Shown here piece after piece: positions 10,425-22,600 of a DNA stretch of 64,000 nt (within the stretch, counting starts at the first letter, position 1; the number at the start of each line of letters is the position of its first letter). A program made the position numbers and the translations under genes. The DNA is taken from contig NC_090723.1 of assembly GCF_040954835.1 (NCBI RefSeq), positions 8,008,001-8,072,000 on the forward strand, written 5' to 3'. The stretch comes from Lepisosteus oculatus. Its lineage: Eukaryota; Chordata; Actinopteri; Semionotiformes; Lepisosteidae. The notes beneath the pieces are model-generated. The model saw only the letters and a list, made by a program, of their open reading frames with translations. It searched no databases and had not been told where the DNA came from.

Positions 10425-13400
10425 GTTCAGATTTTCTTCAATGCAACCTAACACTCATTTAAGCAGAAAATATAACTCAGGGCATCAAAATATTAGTCTG
10501 AAAAGACTTAGCAGCTTTGCCACACCAAGCAAAATGTATCAACTGTGGTACAATTTCATTTTTGACAAGAATTCTGCTATTGGAAATTTTGTGTGGAATG
10601 ATACTGTAGCATCACGTCTGGATGATTTGGCTGGGTATAAGTTAAATGGCTCTCAAGTTGAAATTGTAAACAGGTTCTCTAGGAGCTTGCTAGGTATAAA
10701 ATTACAATTATCACTGCTCCATTCCTTCTTGTAACTTTCCCAGTTATAACTATGTAAAGCTGTCTCCCCGTTTTGCGTGTCTTCTCTGGGTGCTCTGGTT
10801 TCCTCTCACATACCAAGGTAGATACAACACGTTCTGTAGCTGACCTGCTGTTTCTGAAATGCTCCTATTTTTTTCAGTGGGCTTTTCCATCCCATGCACT
10901 TGTGGGTGCACTTGAGTCCCATGAATCTGAAACAGGTTCTGGATTGCCAGGATTCATACTGTGAATGAGAGCTCTCTGATAAAGTTTGGATCAAGGCATT
11001 TGTTTTGTGACATTTAAACATGACAGCATTCGCTATGGATTAAAAGAAGTACAACTATACGTCCTATATGTGAAAGTTTTAGGTAACAGTGGAAGTGCAA
11101 CAGTAAGTTTGGTTGAATTCATTTGTTTTTAAATTATGCCTCTCCTGGGTCTGTTCTCCCCAGCTAGTGATAGTCATGATGTTTGGGTGAAACAACACTG
11201 TATAGCTCAGAGGCAGGGTGAAAATACAGTACATGTCTACAGTTGCCCCACTTCATGTCTTAACCCAGCATTCTGGTGTAACAGATGGATTTTCTCCAAA
11301 GAGATCCCGCATGGAATTTCTCTGATCATTATCCATGGGCTAAGAAAAGAAGGGATGAGTCAGATTCTTCTCTGAATTGTCTGAAATTCGCATACTGTAG
11401 GAACCACAAGCTCCATGTCTGTAAAACCATCTGACACTGGAAAGATGAACTATCTATTCCAAGGTCGTTCATGGACTGAATACCAGTATTGTTTTTTCAT
11501 GTCCAATAAATACAGAACAAGATTATAAACACATTTTTTTTCTAAGAATTCTTTGGTACTTTTCATGGGTAATGCAACTGAAGTCTTTAATTGTTTAAAA
11601 ATAATCAAAGCCAGACTTCATCTAGGACATTGCTTCCTGTGAATAAGCTTTAAAATAGAAACGACCCTTGTTGACCGAGAGAGTCATGTTACAGTTTGGG
11701 GAAAGAAAATCAGAACTGGTCACACCAGAGGCCCTGCACACAAACAACATTTTCACTACTACTATAATTCCAAAACAGAATTAAGCAGATGAAAAATAAA
11801 AGCAATACAGCAAGTGTGCTGCTTGTGTTCATTTTAAACCTTCTCAAATTTTGCATTCAAAGAAAGTGTTCAATTCCTGAGCAACTGGATGTGATGGGTT
11901 TGAACATTAATCGCCAGCAGGATTTCAAAACCCTCCGAGCAAATTCAACTAAGGAGAACCATGTGAGTTGTTTTTGGGCCTGGATGTTTTATATTGCTAA
12001 TGGGGATGATGACAGGCATTTAAGATTCATGATGTGGTTTCCCAATGTACTTTCTGTTTATATGTGTGTGGGGCCATAGTTACCATAAACCTGTCCAATA
12101 TTTCAGACTTCTGTCAGTCAAACTCCCAATATGAATAGACAGCCCAGTATTTTCTAAAAAAATTAGGAGTTCTAGGTCACAGTTTGCTTGCTATTTTAAA
12201 GACTTCTTAACAATAACATACAGTGACATAGTATAGCTGTATATGAATTCATACAATCTTAAAGCTCTGATGAAGTTCTTGAATACATTTTATTTCAATA
12301 TAAGATACGGTGAGCAAATACATAAAGGTCTTATGTTATATAAAAACACCATTAGGATAGTAACTGTACATATTGTAAAACAGAACAACAGCATAAGCCT
12401 GTAATTACATGCTATGATGTCCACAAATGTACTATATTTACAGGGGGAAAAGTTAGATTTATTTGATGTAATTGTCATTTGTGTTATTTGTATATTTCAT
12501 AGATATATTTCATAGAAATGTGTTTTTTTACTGAAACTCACTGAAATGCATGAACATTACTGAAACTAAACTGTCTCTTTCTATTTACTGTTCCTTTTCT
12601 TCCTTTCTTCCTCAGTGATCTGTCACAGATTTAAGCATCTATGTGTACAGATATCTGTATCTACAGTGTTTGAAGAGCAATTTCAGTATTTAATGTGTGT
12701 GACATGACATGTATTATTAAGAATTTGAATTTTGTGTGTTACTGTGCCTAAAACACCATTGCCGCTGTTGTAATGAGCTGTTGAACGTGTCAGAAGTATA
12801 GAAATTTGTCATAGGTGATTAACCTTTTCAGACGGGTCAAAAACAAACATCTGTTAAAATCAATAAAACCAGCCATCAGAGAAAGCATTGAGTGTCCATT
12901 GGTAAACATGATTCTGAAACATTCATTCATTACACTTGAGGGTTTCATACTTTTAGATAGAAAAAAAATGATTTATTGTTTGTTGACTTTATAGCATTTG
13001 TTTTAGATGTCAAATAGTGGTGGATATTTAACCACTTCAGCTATACATTTTATGATTTTGGTGATGCTTGATTGTCTTTGGTTTTTGCCTCGAAATAGCA
13101 AACAAAAAGTTGGCTTTGGGAGAGAAAATACATTTTTTTGTTCTTTCCCCCCATTTCCAACACTACGCACGTACCACACAAAGCATGGATTGACTATAGC
13201 CAATGGAAAATAAATCTCCATGCTGCTTGTGCCACATCTATGGGACCTAAGGAAAATCTTAATTGTCTGATCTACGCATCAGACTTCAGTCTGATATCTA
13301 CTTTGAACTAACCAAATTTAATTGATCAAATCTCACAGCTGGAAGGAAAAATAATAAAATAATGTGAAATAAGGAAACTTTGAGTAAACAACAAGATTAG

Positions 13401-13879
13401 GAAAATGCCTGGTTTAATTAATGCTAAAAGAAAGACAAAGCACAATAATCAACACGTGTTCTAATGAGACCGTTTGTGTTGTGAAGGCTCAAAATTGGGC
13501 ATTACATTCCCTAATTATTATACAGTCTCCATGTGATAAGGGAGTACCAGAGAATCTGATTTTTATTTTAGAGCTGTAACTCTGAAGAAAAAAACAACAG
13601 ATAATGGAGTTACACAGCTTTTATTTGAAAAGATAAAAAAGTTCCAGATGGATAGCTGGCCACCTACAAGACCGCATACAGATGGGAAACTTAACTTTAG
13701 CAATAAGTATGTGACCTTTAAACTCCAACAACTATAACAAGCAATTTGAAAAACACTTCTCTGCAAACTAGTACTTGCAACAGAAGCAAGTTCAAAATTC
13801 AAAAGAAAAACTCTACTTGCACTTAAATAACAAAAAAAAGTTTATCTTCAGTGCAGTTACAGGAATCACATCACTATCA
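10425..13879. other. No gene seen
   Basis: AT-rich sequence with only short open frames. A stretch near 13380-13525 is rich in TAATTA-like sites and might be conserved non-coding DNA; nothing firmer can be said. Confidence 0.45.
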
Positions 13880-13975
13880 ATAACTGCTTATCCAATTCAG
13901 CGCCTATCCCAGGAAACACTGGGCAGGATACACTCTGGATGGGATACCAGTCTATCGCAGGGCTGTTTTCGCAGG
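13880..13975 (-). repeat. L2-type LINE/SINE tail fragment
   Basis: Contains the widespread fish repeat text 'CTATCCCAGGAAACACTGGG' and 'GATGGGATACCAGTCTATCG'. It is the reverse-oriented equivalent of the blocks at 25610 and 47870, and matches the copy at 51876. Confidence 0.7.
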
Positions 13976-16000
13976 GATATTTGGGAACTAAAATTAAAAT
14001 GTAACTCTAAAGGACACTGTGTCCTTATAAGATTAATTTATCTTTTCTAGCTTAAATAAAGTGAGCCAGAATTGGTGAAAAATTATTTTACTTGCTACAT
14101 ATAATCAGAAATTACTACACAGAAAATGTTAAAATAATACCATTGAGAAAATATTTCCTTTCCCTTTTCATCAGCAGTCAATGCCCTCTGACTGTAGTCT
14201 TCCACATTCTCCCTTGTCTTCTTTCCTGAGGCACAGGTAAGTTGGTAAACTCCAGCTCATATGATCCAAGTCTGCCAATCAAAACCTGCCGCAGTACTGT
14301 GCTGTACCAGATATGTGGTTTTCATCCAGATATGGATGAAAAATAATTAAGTATGCATATGTATTGACTGCACAAGCTAATTACATAAGAAACATTCAGT
14401 AACTTAATCAAAAAGAAAAAAGTATAAATACTGTGCTGAAGCATAAAGCAACTAATGTTGGCTACCCCTGCTGTAGAGAATCATAGAGAAAATACAGTAA
14501 ATTAAGAACTCGGACAATAATTGTGATAGGTAAGAAGGATATTTAAAAATGAACATATTTAAAAAATGAACAAATGCTTTTATAATTACTTTAAGTTAGT
14601 TATGTATAAATGTTAACTCAAAATACATTGCTTTTCAGTGATGCAACATGCAGTGCATACAGTATACTAAATTCAAACCTACAGCTACAGTAAGACACTA
14701 TTCATCAGTGCAGACTCTGTAGGTAAAACCAAAACTGGAACTAATGGAAAAGCACATGAAAAGCTGGTAATGGCCCATGTGACATATCAAAGCAGTAAAA
14801 CTGAGCCAGTCTCCGCTTTTATATTAAATATTTTATCCCAGGTAATTTGATTTTCTGCACTTGCCCAGGTAACAATATACATAAAAAGAATTGGGCGCTC
14901 AGAAGCAAGGCAGATGGCCTTGTGCTTGTCATTGAAATTACTGGCTTCTGTCCTGCCTGGATTGTTTCCAGTGAAGTGATTGACCAGTTTTGCCTTAGCG
15001 AGGCTCTGAAACCATTTTTAATGAGTTCACTGAAAGAGCTTGGGGGCAAAGAGCTTTGGTATAATGTATTATCACACAAAACTGATATGGAAACACGCCA
15101 TTAAAGGGAAAGCCCCTCAATTCAAACACGTTGACTAAAACGTTTGTAAGCCTGCCACTCTGCTATATTGGTCATTTAGTACTGAGACAGTTCCTGTCAC
15201 TTTCTCTACAATCATTGGTAGGCACTCAGAGATCCTATTACAGGATTGTGCTCCATCCAGCAGTCATTTTGATATGACAAGCAGTCCATCATATCACAAT
15301 TATAACAATTATTATTCTTCTTTGGGCCTGCCTCGGATCTTTGGAGGTGTTAGAACACAAATTCTGAAACATCACCGCACTCCTTCAAAACTGGCACACA
15401 GTTTATTTTCCTATAGTTTGCCCTTCCTGTGGGAACTCCCTCAGGTGGGCTGCTGACACTGCCTGATAAATTGGATCAGTGCTGTACAGAGAATCTAAAA
15501 AATAGCGCTCTCCCCTAGAAAAATACAACTTGCAGCTGAAACCCATGTCCTCATGAGACTGAAGGAGAGTTTAGCCTGGATATATCTGTCCTTAAATACT
15601 GGCTGTGCTGAATTTAAAGTGTCATTAAAGGTAGTTATTCAAAGCATAGATATAGCCCGATAGAAATGTTAACTACACTACCCACAATCCTTCCTGCATC
15701 AGCCATGCCCAGCTCATTTTTGGGTATTCCTCCAAATGATGTTTTTAAAACAGAAGTTCAAAAAGTCAAATCTCGTCACTTCCACTCTCTCTTACATATG
15801 AATATCCTGCTTGCTGACCACCTCATTTGTGTTACTTTCTAAACCCCTCCTTCCACCTTATCCTCACTCTTGTAGCAGCTCCTGGGCTCATTCCCGGTGA
15901 ACAGCCCAGGAATATTAATTATTGAATCTATCATTGTGGGTTTCACATGTTCCACTACCTTAACATCCCTTAGTTTTGCAATGGATTTAAAAAAGTACAT
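13976..16000. other. No gene seen
   Basis: Mixed unique sequence. Short frames on both strands at 14819-15104 overlap each other and lack splice or domain support. Confidence 0.45.
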
Positions 16001-16067
16001 TTGAAACCAAGAACTGGAAGCGCTTTTTATCCAGAGGATTGAGGGAGTGTGGAACAGGCTACCCTGC
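16001..16067 (+). repeat. Left part of interrupted interspersed repeat
   Basis: The 'GTGTGGAACAGGCTACC' end joins logically to the sequence after 17045 ('CAGCCATGTTGTGGAAGC'). A related, uninterrupted copy occurs at 41930-42256. The repeat was split by the solo LTR that follows. Confidence 0.65.
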
Positions 16068-17044
16068 TGTTACAGCTTTGGGTGACTGAGAAGTGTCTCT
16101 GTGACATTGGGGAAAAGTAAACACCTCTAATTTAAAAGGAGCGGGGATGTTTGCTGAGGTATGGGGGGTGTCCCTTGAGCAGAAACAATAGTAACGTTTA
16201 TCTTAGTATGCCTAGGCAGGTTGTGGGTTAATGATTGGCAAGGAGCAGGGCAGAAAGACAGAATATAAAAACACATTAAGAGAGAAAGGAGGAGAGAAAG
16301 GAGAGAGGCAGGAAGGAAGAAGCAAGGAGAGCAGAGAGAAGAGAGAGGAGTCCAGAGGGGTTGGGACTTGAAGCTTGCGCCAAGCGAGAGCTCCTTCTTC
16401 ATGATCATCCAAATCAAACCTGACTGGAGCTAAGTATTTGAATCTTGTTAGAGAGAGCATGCTATTCTGTGTTTTTAGGGAACGTGGGTTTCCTGGTACC
16501 TCAGTTAGAAACGTCTTTCCTGATTAGGGTGCATTTCATGGATAGGGATATAGGCTCCCATTTATTTTGTGGCATCCAGGATGCAGAGAGAGAGATTTAA
16601 CTGCTGGTTACTTTTTATTTAGTTAGAAGGCAGCTCATCTCTTGTGTGGCCTCTGTAGACATATCAAGGGTTTAGTGCTGAGTAGCAGTCTGGGGTTTTC
16701 TTACTTAATGTCTTGTTACTTTATATACAGTATTTACAGACAGGTTTTGTTGTGTGCTGTCATTGTTTTAAAATATCTGTAACTTGGTGTGTTATATGTT
16801 TTGTGTCTTGTGTAGTTTATTGTAAGAAATATTTGTTTTAGCCAAGTGTGCCTGGATTATTACTCTTCTCAACAAAGCTGTGCCAGAGGATAAAGAATTC
16901 ACGCCTCTAGTTATACCAGCTGCTCGGGTAAATGATTAGAAATCACTTACAAGTCGGGGGTTATGAATTATTATTTTACTTATTGACTAAACTGCTCAGT
17001 CAATTCCTGATTTTCACCAGTTTCTTAATCCCCCATATGTAACA
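16068..17044 (+). mobile_element. Solo LTR (977 bp)
   Basis: Begins TGTTACAG and ends TGTAACA, the TG...CA ends of an LTR. It is flanked by a 5-bp duplication, CCTGC (16063-16067) and CCAGC (17045-17049), with one mismatch. A TATA-like AATATAAAA lies at about 16261, followed by a purine-rich GA tract. There is no gag-pol interior, primer-binding site or second LTR, so it is the product of LTR-LTR recombination. The family (Gypsy or ERV) cannot be fixed by eye. Interrupting an older repeat at a point where the host repeat rejoins supports both boundaries. Confidence 0.75.
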
Positions 17045-17175
17045 CCAGCCATGTTGTGGAAGCTGATACCTTGGCTTCTTTTAAAACGCATCTGGATGAG
17101 ATGCTTGAATCCATTAACTAGAATCTACCTAAAGGACTAGATGATCAAGTGACCTCCTCTCATTGGTAACCTTTC
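17045..17175 (+). repeat. Right part of interrupted interspersed repeat
   Basis: Continues the repeat broken at 16067: 'GGAAGCTGATACCTTGGCTT', then 'CTGGATGAGATGCTTGAATC' and 'GACCTCCTCTCATTGGTAAC'. The same modular order is seen in the copy at 41930-42256. Confidence 0.65.
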
Positions 17176-19203
17176 TTATGTGGTTTATAGAACTGCTGTG
17201 GCGTCCTTATTCATCAGTGTTGCCAGAGCTCAGGCAGAGAGAATCCAATGGCTCAATCAATGGTACGTTGAAGGACTCATGACTCTCTACTTCCATGAGC
17301 TGTAGCTCCCCCACTCCAATTTCGTAAACACGTATTCAACCAGGCCATCACATCAGCTTTGTAAGAATAAATCTGAAAATCCACATCACCAACAATTTAT
17401 AATGTCCATTTCAATATTCAAATGCAATATTTATTTATTTTTTCCGGCCAGTACCACTCCTGAAGAACTGAGAATGCAGACGCCTTGCCCTTTTCTTTTC
17501 CGAAGCAGGGAAGAAGACACTTGGGTTCCACCACAAATCAAAGGAGACTGGATCTCAAAGCACTGTGTTTTTCAAGCCGGGTAGAGCATCTGCCCTAGTC
17601 TGCACTGCCCTGCACGAAAATCCATACGTTAGCAAAACCTAATTCATTTGGGTATTAGTCAAACCGATCCATGACAAGCATATGGGAATGCAGAGCTGGA
17701 AATTAAGGAGATGCTAGAGTCTCTTCCCCCCCTCCTCCATTGTACTGTGTATTTTCTAAGGTATCTTTCATAATACTAATCAGTATTCTTGAGGTGACCT
17801 GCTAATATGCTTCTGTCTGGTGGCTGTCAGAGAACGAGGAAGAGGGATCGCAAGACTAGGGGCATCTCTTGTGCCGATGAAGGGCTTTGCCGATGCACGG
17901 CGGCACATCTTGCGGATAACAAGACCTCAGCTGTCAGAAACGCCAAACAAGGCTGGATAGTTAAAACTGCCGGCACACCAGAGGGAGTTTGATGAATGAG
18001 GGTTGAGAGACATTCTCTAGTGGCATTAAAATTCACATGCTTTAATATATTGCAGGAGGACAACTTCATAAGATCTAAGCGCTGTTTACCTGGGTTGAAT
18101 TTAGGGAATGAAATTGTGTTTTTGCAGGCAGTTGATTTCAGTGAAAAAAAACAACCATTTAATAATATGCATGCAATCCCACTCTGTAACACCCTGGTAT
18201 TTTCTTGGCAGTAACAAGAATATCTTTGTACCTTTTTTCTCCTTGCAGAGAGAGCTCTTGGATCAGAGTGTTATTTCTTGTCATTACGCACAGAGAGCAG
18301 TTGCAGAGGCGCTAATGAGATTAGGTTCAGGTCCTCTGTAAAGTGCACAGGATTGGAAAAAAAAAGAGGACTTTATTAATATTGTTATGCATCACAAAAT
18401 AAGATGTTCTGCAAGGGCACTGAAATTATTCTCATTTTGGAACACACATTGATGGGCTATGCATTTTCATAAGCTTTTAATCTAAAGTGAAAGTTTGAGT
18501 ACTTTGGTAAGACTGAAAATGCAAACAAAGCCTGAATTTGACCCTCAAGCCAGAAATAGAGAGAGAGATCAAGTTATTTTAAAGGCTTTTCCTTGTGTCA
18601 GAAGGAATACAACCTTACAACAGGGACAAAAGACTTTCAGAAGCTGTCATTGTCTTGCAATGAATCAAAATTGGAAATCAGTTTTCTTCCAGCCCTTGAA
18701 CTTAAGTAAGCAGATACACACAGATACGATCACAGAGCTCTTGGACATGCGTGCTCCTTCCACTGCTCAGAATAGATGTACTTTCAACACATTGGTTTGT
18801 AGGGCAGCACTGACGTCTTAGACTGAGCTAAATGTTTGCATGTGGGACCTGCTAGTTGCTATGACTACAAATGAAGAAATTAATTTATAATAATAACATG
18901 GTGAACCAGCATGGGATTTTGAAGCATGATTACTTCAAACAAAACAGAGATGGAGGGCCAGCAGGTGGTTTTTGATACGGTCTTCAGGACAGGTATAGCA
19001 GAAAAGATTTGTATTTTTTTTTGCGTCCTCCATTTCTAGACACTTGCTTCGAAGTTATTAATTGAGTGACTGAGTGCCTGAAGTTTTGGATGGTAAGACA
19101 CTATAAGACAGCCATGTTGGAATCGTGGCAGAGCAATTCTTTCAGTGCGGTGTGAGAAGCATCATGCTGTAAGAACTACAACCGACTGTTGCCACGATAA
19201 TGT
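17176..19203. other. No gene seen
   Basis: Unique-looking sequence. 17800-18345 is fairly balanced in base composition and has overlapping open frames on both strands (for example 17827-18192, minus), but no domain, start context or splice pattern makes it a gene. Conserved non-coding sequence is possible. Confidence 0.4.
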
Positions 19204-19677
19204 TGTAACGAACAGTTCTTTCCGGACCCTATGCGGACGACACAGTCCGACGGAGTGGGGAAACACTGGGGAAACGTCATGCAGGAAAACGGGGCTGAAG
19301 ACAGGGGGGCGTGTCCAAGGTGCGCTGGTGCACGGGGGAGGTGTGGCCGAGGCGAACAATCCAAGAGTAATCCTTAGGGAAAATCCAAAACACACAAGTA
19401 AGTCCAAAACCAGGAGATCCATCAGAACAAGAATTAAAAACCACGAAGACCGGGTCGGAACCGGCGGACAGGGACAAGGAACAGGGGTTAAAACCTTAAC
19501 GGGACCAGGCGCTTCCTGGTCCCGGACTCGCACGATATGGAAATCAGATGCAGAGCCCGGAAGAGCGTCAGCGCCTGGCTTTTAAGGTGGGCAGGGAATG
19601 GGAAACAGGTGCAGAGAATGAAGTCTTTAGTGAAAGGGCTGGAGCACCCTTAAGGAGGGGGGGCTATAGTCGTGACA
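19204..19677 (-). mobile_element. Solo LTR, Gypsy-like (474 bp)
   Basis: Bounded on the plus strand by TGTAACG and CGTGACA with an exact 5-bp duplication AATGT (19199-19203 and 19678-19682). Read on the minus strand it begins TGTCACGAC, has a TATA-like CCTTAAAAGCC and a T-rich U3/R part, and ends CGTTACA. There is no internal coding region. The open frames on both strands (up to 146 codons) are by-products of its high GC content and are not genes. Confidence 0.85.
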
Positions 19678-19682
19678 AATGT

Positions 19683-22600
19683 GTCCATTTTTGGAAGGGG
19701 TGTGTCTCCAGAAGGGCATTGCACAGGGTCTGCAAATGTGACCCTACCCCTGCAAAAGCTTTTGGAAACACAAAGCTTTAGGAAAGCTTTAGTGTCAGTT
19801 TGTTTCCAGTTTTCATTTGAGCACAGGCATTAATGATTTAATTAAGCCAATTAAGTGGCTATGATGTCAAATTCGCAGTGTTTTCTAGGTCTTAATCAGG
19901 TGTTGATTAAAAAGTGCCTCTGAAACCAGTGATGGCCGTAGCAAAAAAAAACTTGTCTGGCAAAACAGAAGCTTTCTTTTTCGTTGTTTGATCTCTGCTA
20001 AACCTACTTCAGTTATGTGGAAACTGAGGACATTTTTAAATTAAAAATCTAAGTTACTTTTACTGGCAGCAAGCTTAAGAAAACCCTTTCCTTCTGCTGT
20101 ATGCATGTTGCACTGGTCAAAAGAACGAATTTTTCAATTTCTTTACTTAAAATGATTTGGAGCATTTTCCAATTTTTACTTCAGTTTTTGAATAGTTAGG
20201 GCTGATACTCTGCAATGGTTTACAAAAAGAAAAGAAAGCAGCTTCAAACGTTAAGCAAAAGAAGCTGTAAAATCAGACTGCAATTTTTGGAAAAACATTA
20301 ACTGAGGCATGATCATCACTCAAGTCATTAAAAAAGACCAAAAATATGAATGTAAAGAATGTGCTTAATACTTATTGGAGACTATTTTCTTAATTCTTCC
20401 CAAAGCAGACTGGACTGCAATTCCAATTAACACCTCTGCTCCATCTGTGCTGTCCCAGTCATCTGTCTCATCCTCTGCCAAACCTAACATATGAAAATAC
20501 AGGATTCCTCCAATTAGATAGACAAGAAATGCAAAAGGTCTGCAAACTCCTCTCATCATACTATCCTTGGTTCACTTGTGATTTTTTTTCTGCTTTTGAT
20601 TCTTTTCTTAGCTACATACACATTTCCCTTTTAGGAGTCTGAATAGGAGAGAACAAAGGAAAAGCAAATTGCACTAACTCTACCATTGCCTGGATTGCAG
20701 TCCCCTGATCTGAGGAAGCGTACCCATGTCCATTGGACCTGTGAGACATCCGACAACCCTGATGACTGACACAGGACAGCAGAATCCCAGCCCTTGATGT
20801 TGCAGAGATTTTTCACGTTCTATTATGATTAATGCACCACAAACTCAGTGACTGGAATCTTCAGTTTTTGTTCAGTGTTTGTTTTCCTCTCCTCCGCCCC
20901 CACATGGACTTCAGTTGCTGTACAATACTGTCAACCGCAGTGTAAGTCAGTAAAGCATTCTGTGGCAAACTATTGCAGTGGACAAACAACAAAGATGTAT
21001 TAATTGAGTGACTTACTCTTCCAGGTAAATGACTAGGGGAGCATTTTGTGATTCCACAATACTGTATGTTGTGGAAAGGAAACAGGTATCACAAAGCAAA
21101 GACTATGGTGTTTCCAGATGATGCACTCTGATTTGTTCCCTTGTTTTCAGCCATTTCAGTTCCAAAAATAATAACACAAGGGAATTATCCAGCCTGTGCT
21201 TCAGGTGTGAAACTACCTCACTAGCAATACTGCATGGAAGGAATGCAGTGCAGTGTTTGACCACAAAATACGACCTACCAATGCCAAGTGCTTTTTGACA
21301 GTTGGAACTATTTCTGAATTTCTACAAAAGTCTATTTTGAAGGCCTCTCCCTCATATTTATTGCCGTGGCTGACCTACAGATTTGGCCAATAAGCAGTAG
21401 GCTTTTGTCTGGCTGAGGTGTCTTAGGATCACATGGACTACAACACAGACAGAACCTTGCACTGGAAGAATGTCCTTTGGCTCAAGCATCGCCATGGCCA
21501 TGGGTTTAATGTTCAATCTATTTCCTGGATTAAACAAGCATCATGGGCTGTGTGTCAGGATGCATGGCTCTTAATTTAAAGAACCTGAAAAAATGAGACA
21601 CAGCTGCCCTGAATGAGTAATTAACACTCAGAGGGAGTGCAATTCCATGTGAGGGAAAGGAGAGGGTGTGAAAGGCCTTGTGTGGAATATGTCAGTGATC
21701 GGAGTTCATTAAGAGGTTTATAAGACCAGCTAGGAGGAAATAGCTTTTAGACTGCATTTAGTCTCCAGGATGTTAGGAGAGAGTGAATGAGAGCTGAACT
21801 CCAGGGAAGTGCTCTGTATTAATGGATAATTAGGAGTCTGGATAAGTTGAGTACTGAATATTTCTGTACCTTAACATCAACCGATGCAGACGGTTGCACA
21901 ATGTGCAATAAGGGAAGACCTCAAACTGGCTACTGCTGCTGTGTCAGGGGCTGAAGTCTTGATTAAAGTGAGGTGTCCCTGGCCAGACAGCATCTGCTGG
22001 AAACGTTAGTGGTTACTAGTGAAGACTTGGAGAGACGGGTCACATTGCAGTGATTGGGGACGTGGAAATTAAAAACTGGGCTTTTTTGGAGCAGTTCCAG
22101 CTCCAAAAGAGGAGTTAGAGGAGTTTGTTTTAGCGAAGAGTGCCAATGGGTGTTGGGGAGTTAGAGGGATTATCTTCCAGTGCCTACTGATTAAGAGACC
22201 AATGAAGACAATAAGAAACTGGGTGTAACTTAGCGAATATGAAAATGCTAGTCTTGGTTGTGGTAGTGGAACTGCATTGAAAAAAGAAAGTGCCTGAGAA
22301 GCGAGGTGACTGTGTACTTTTTCCTGAGAGGGAACCAACATTTTAAATCAAGTATCTTGGAGCAGGTCTGAAAGACAAGGACAGGCAACTTAAAATGAGA
22401 AAAACCTACAGTAAATGACTCACTGGCAGTGTCTGTCATAGGGTGCTGAGTGTGCTGGCATCTCACTGTGTCTGATTTTTAAGCAGTTTTCATGTTAAAT
22501 TCCAACAATATACGGGTTTTGTTCTGAGATTGCTTTAGTTTGCTCAAGTATTTTAAGTGCCATGAACAATTAAATGGAAGTGCCTTTGTGACATACAGTA

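Noticed and set aside
19145..19585. 146-codon plus-strand ORF and its minus-strand partners
   Set aside because: They lie in a GC-rich solo LTR with clear TG...CA ends and target duplication; no domain.
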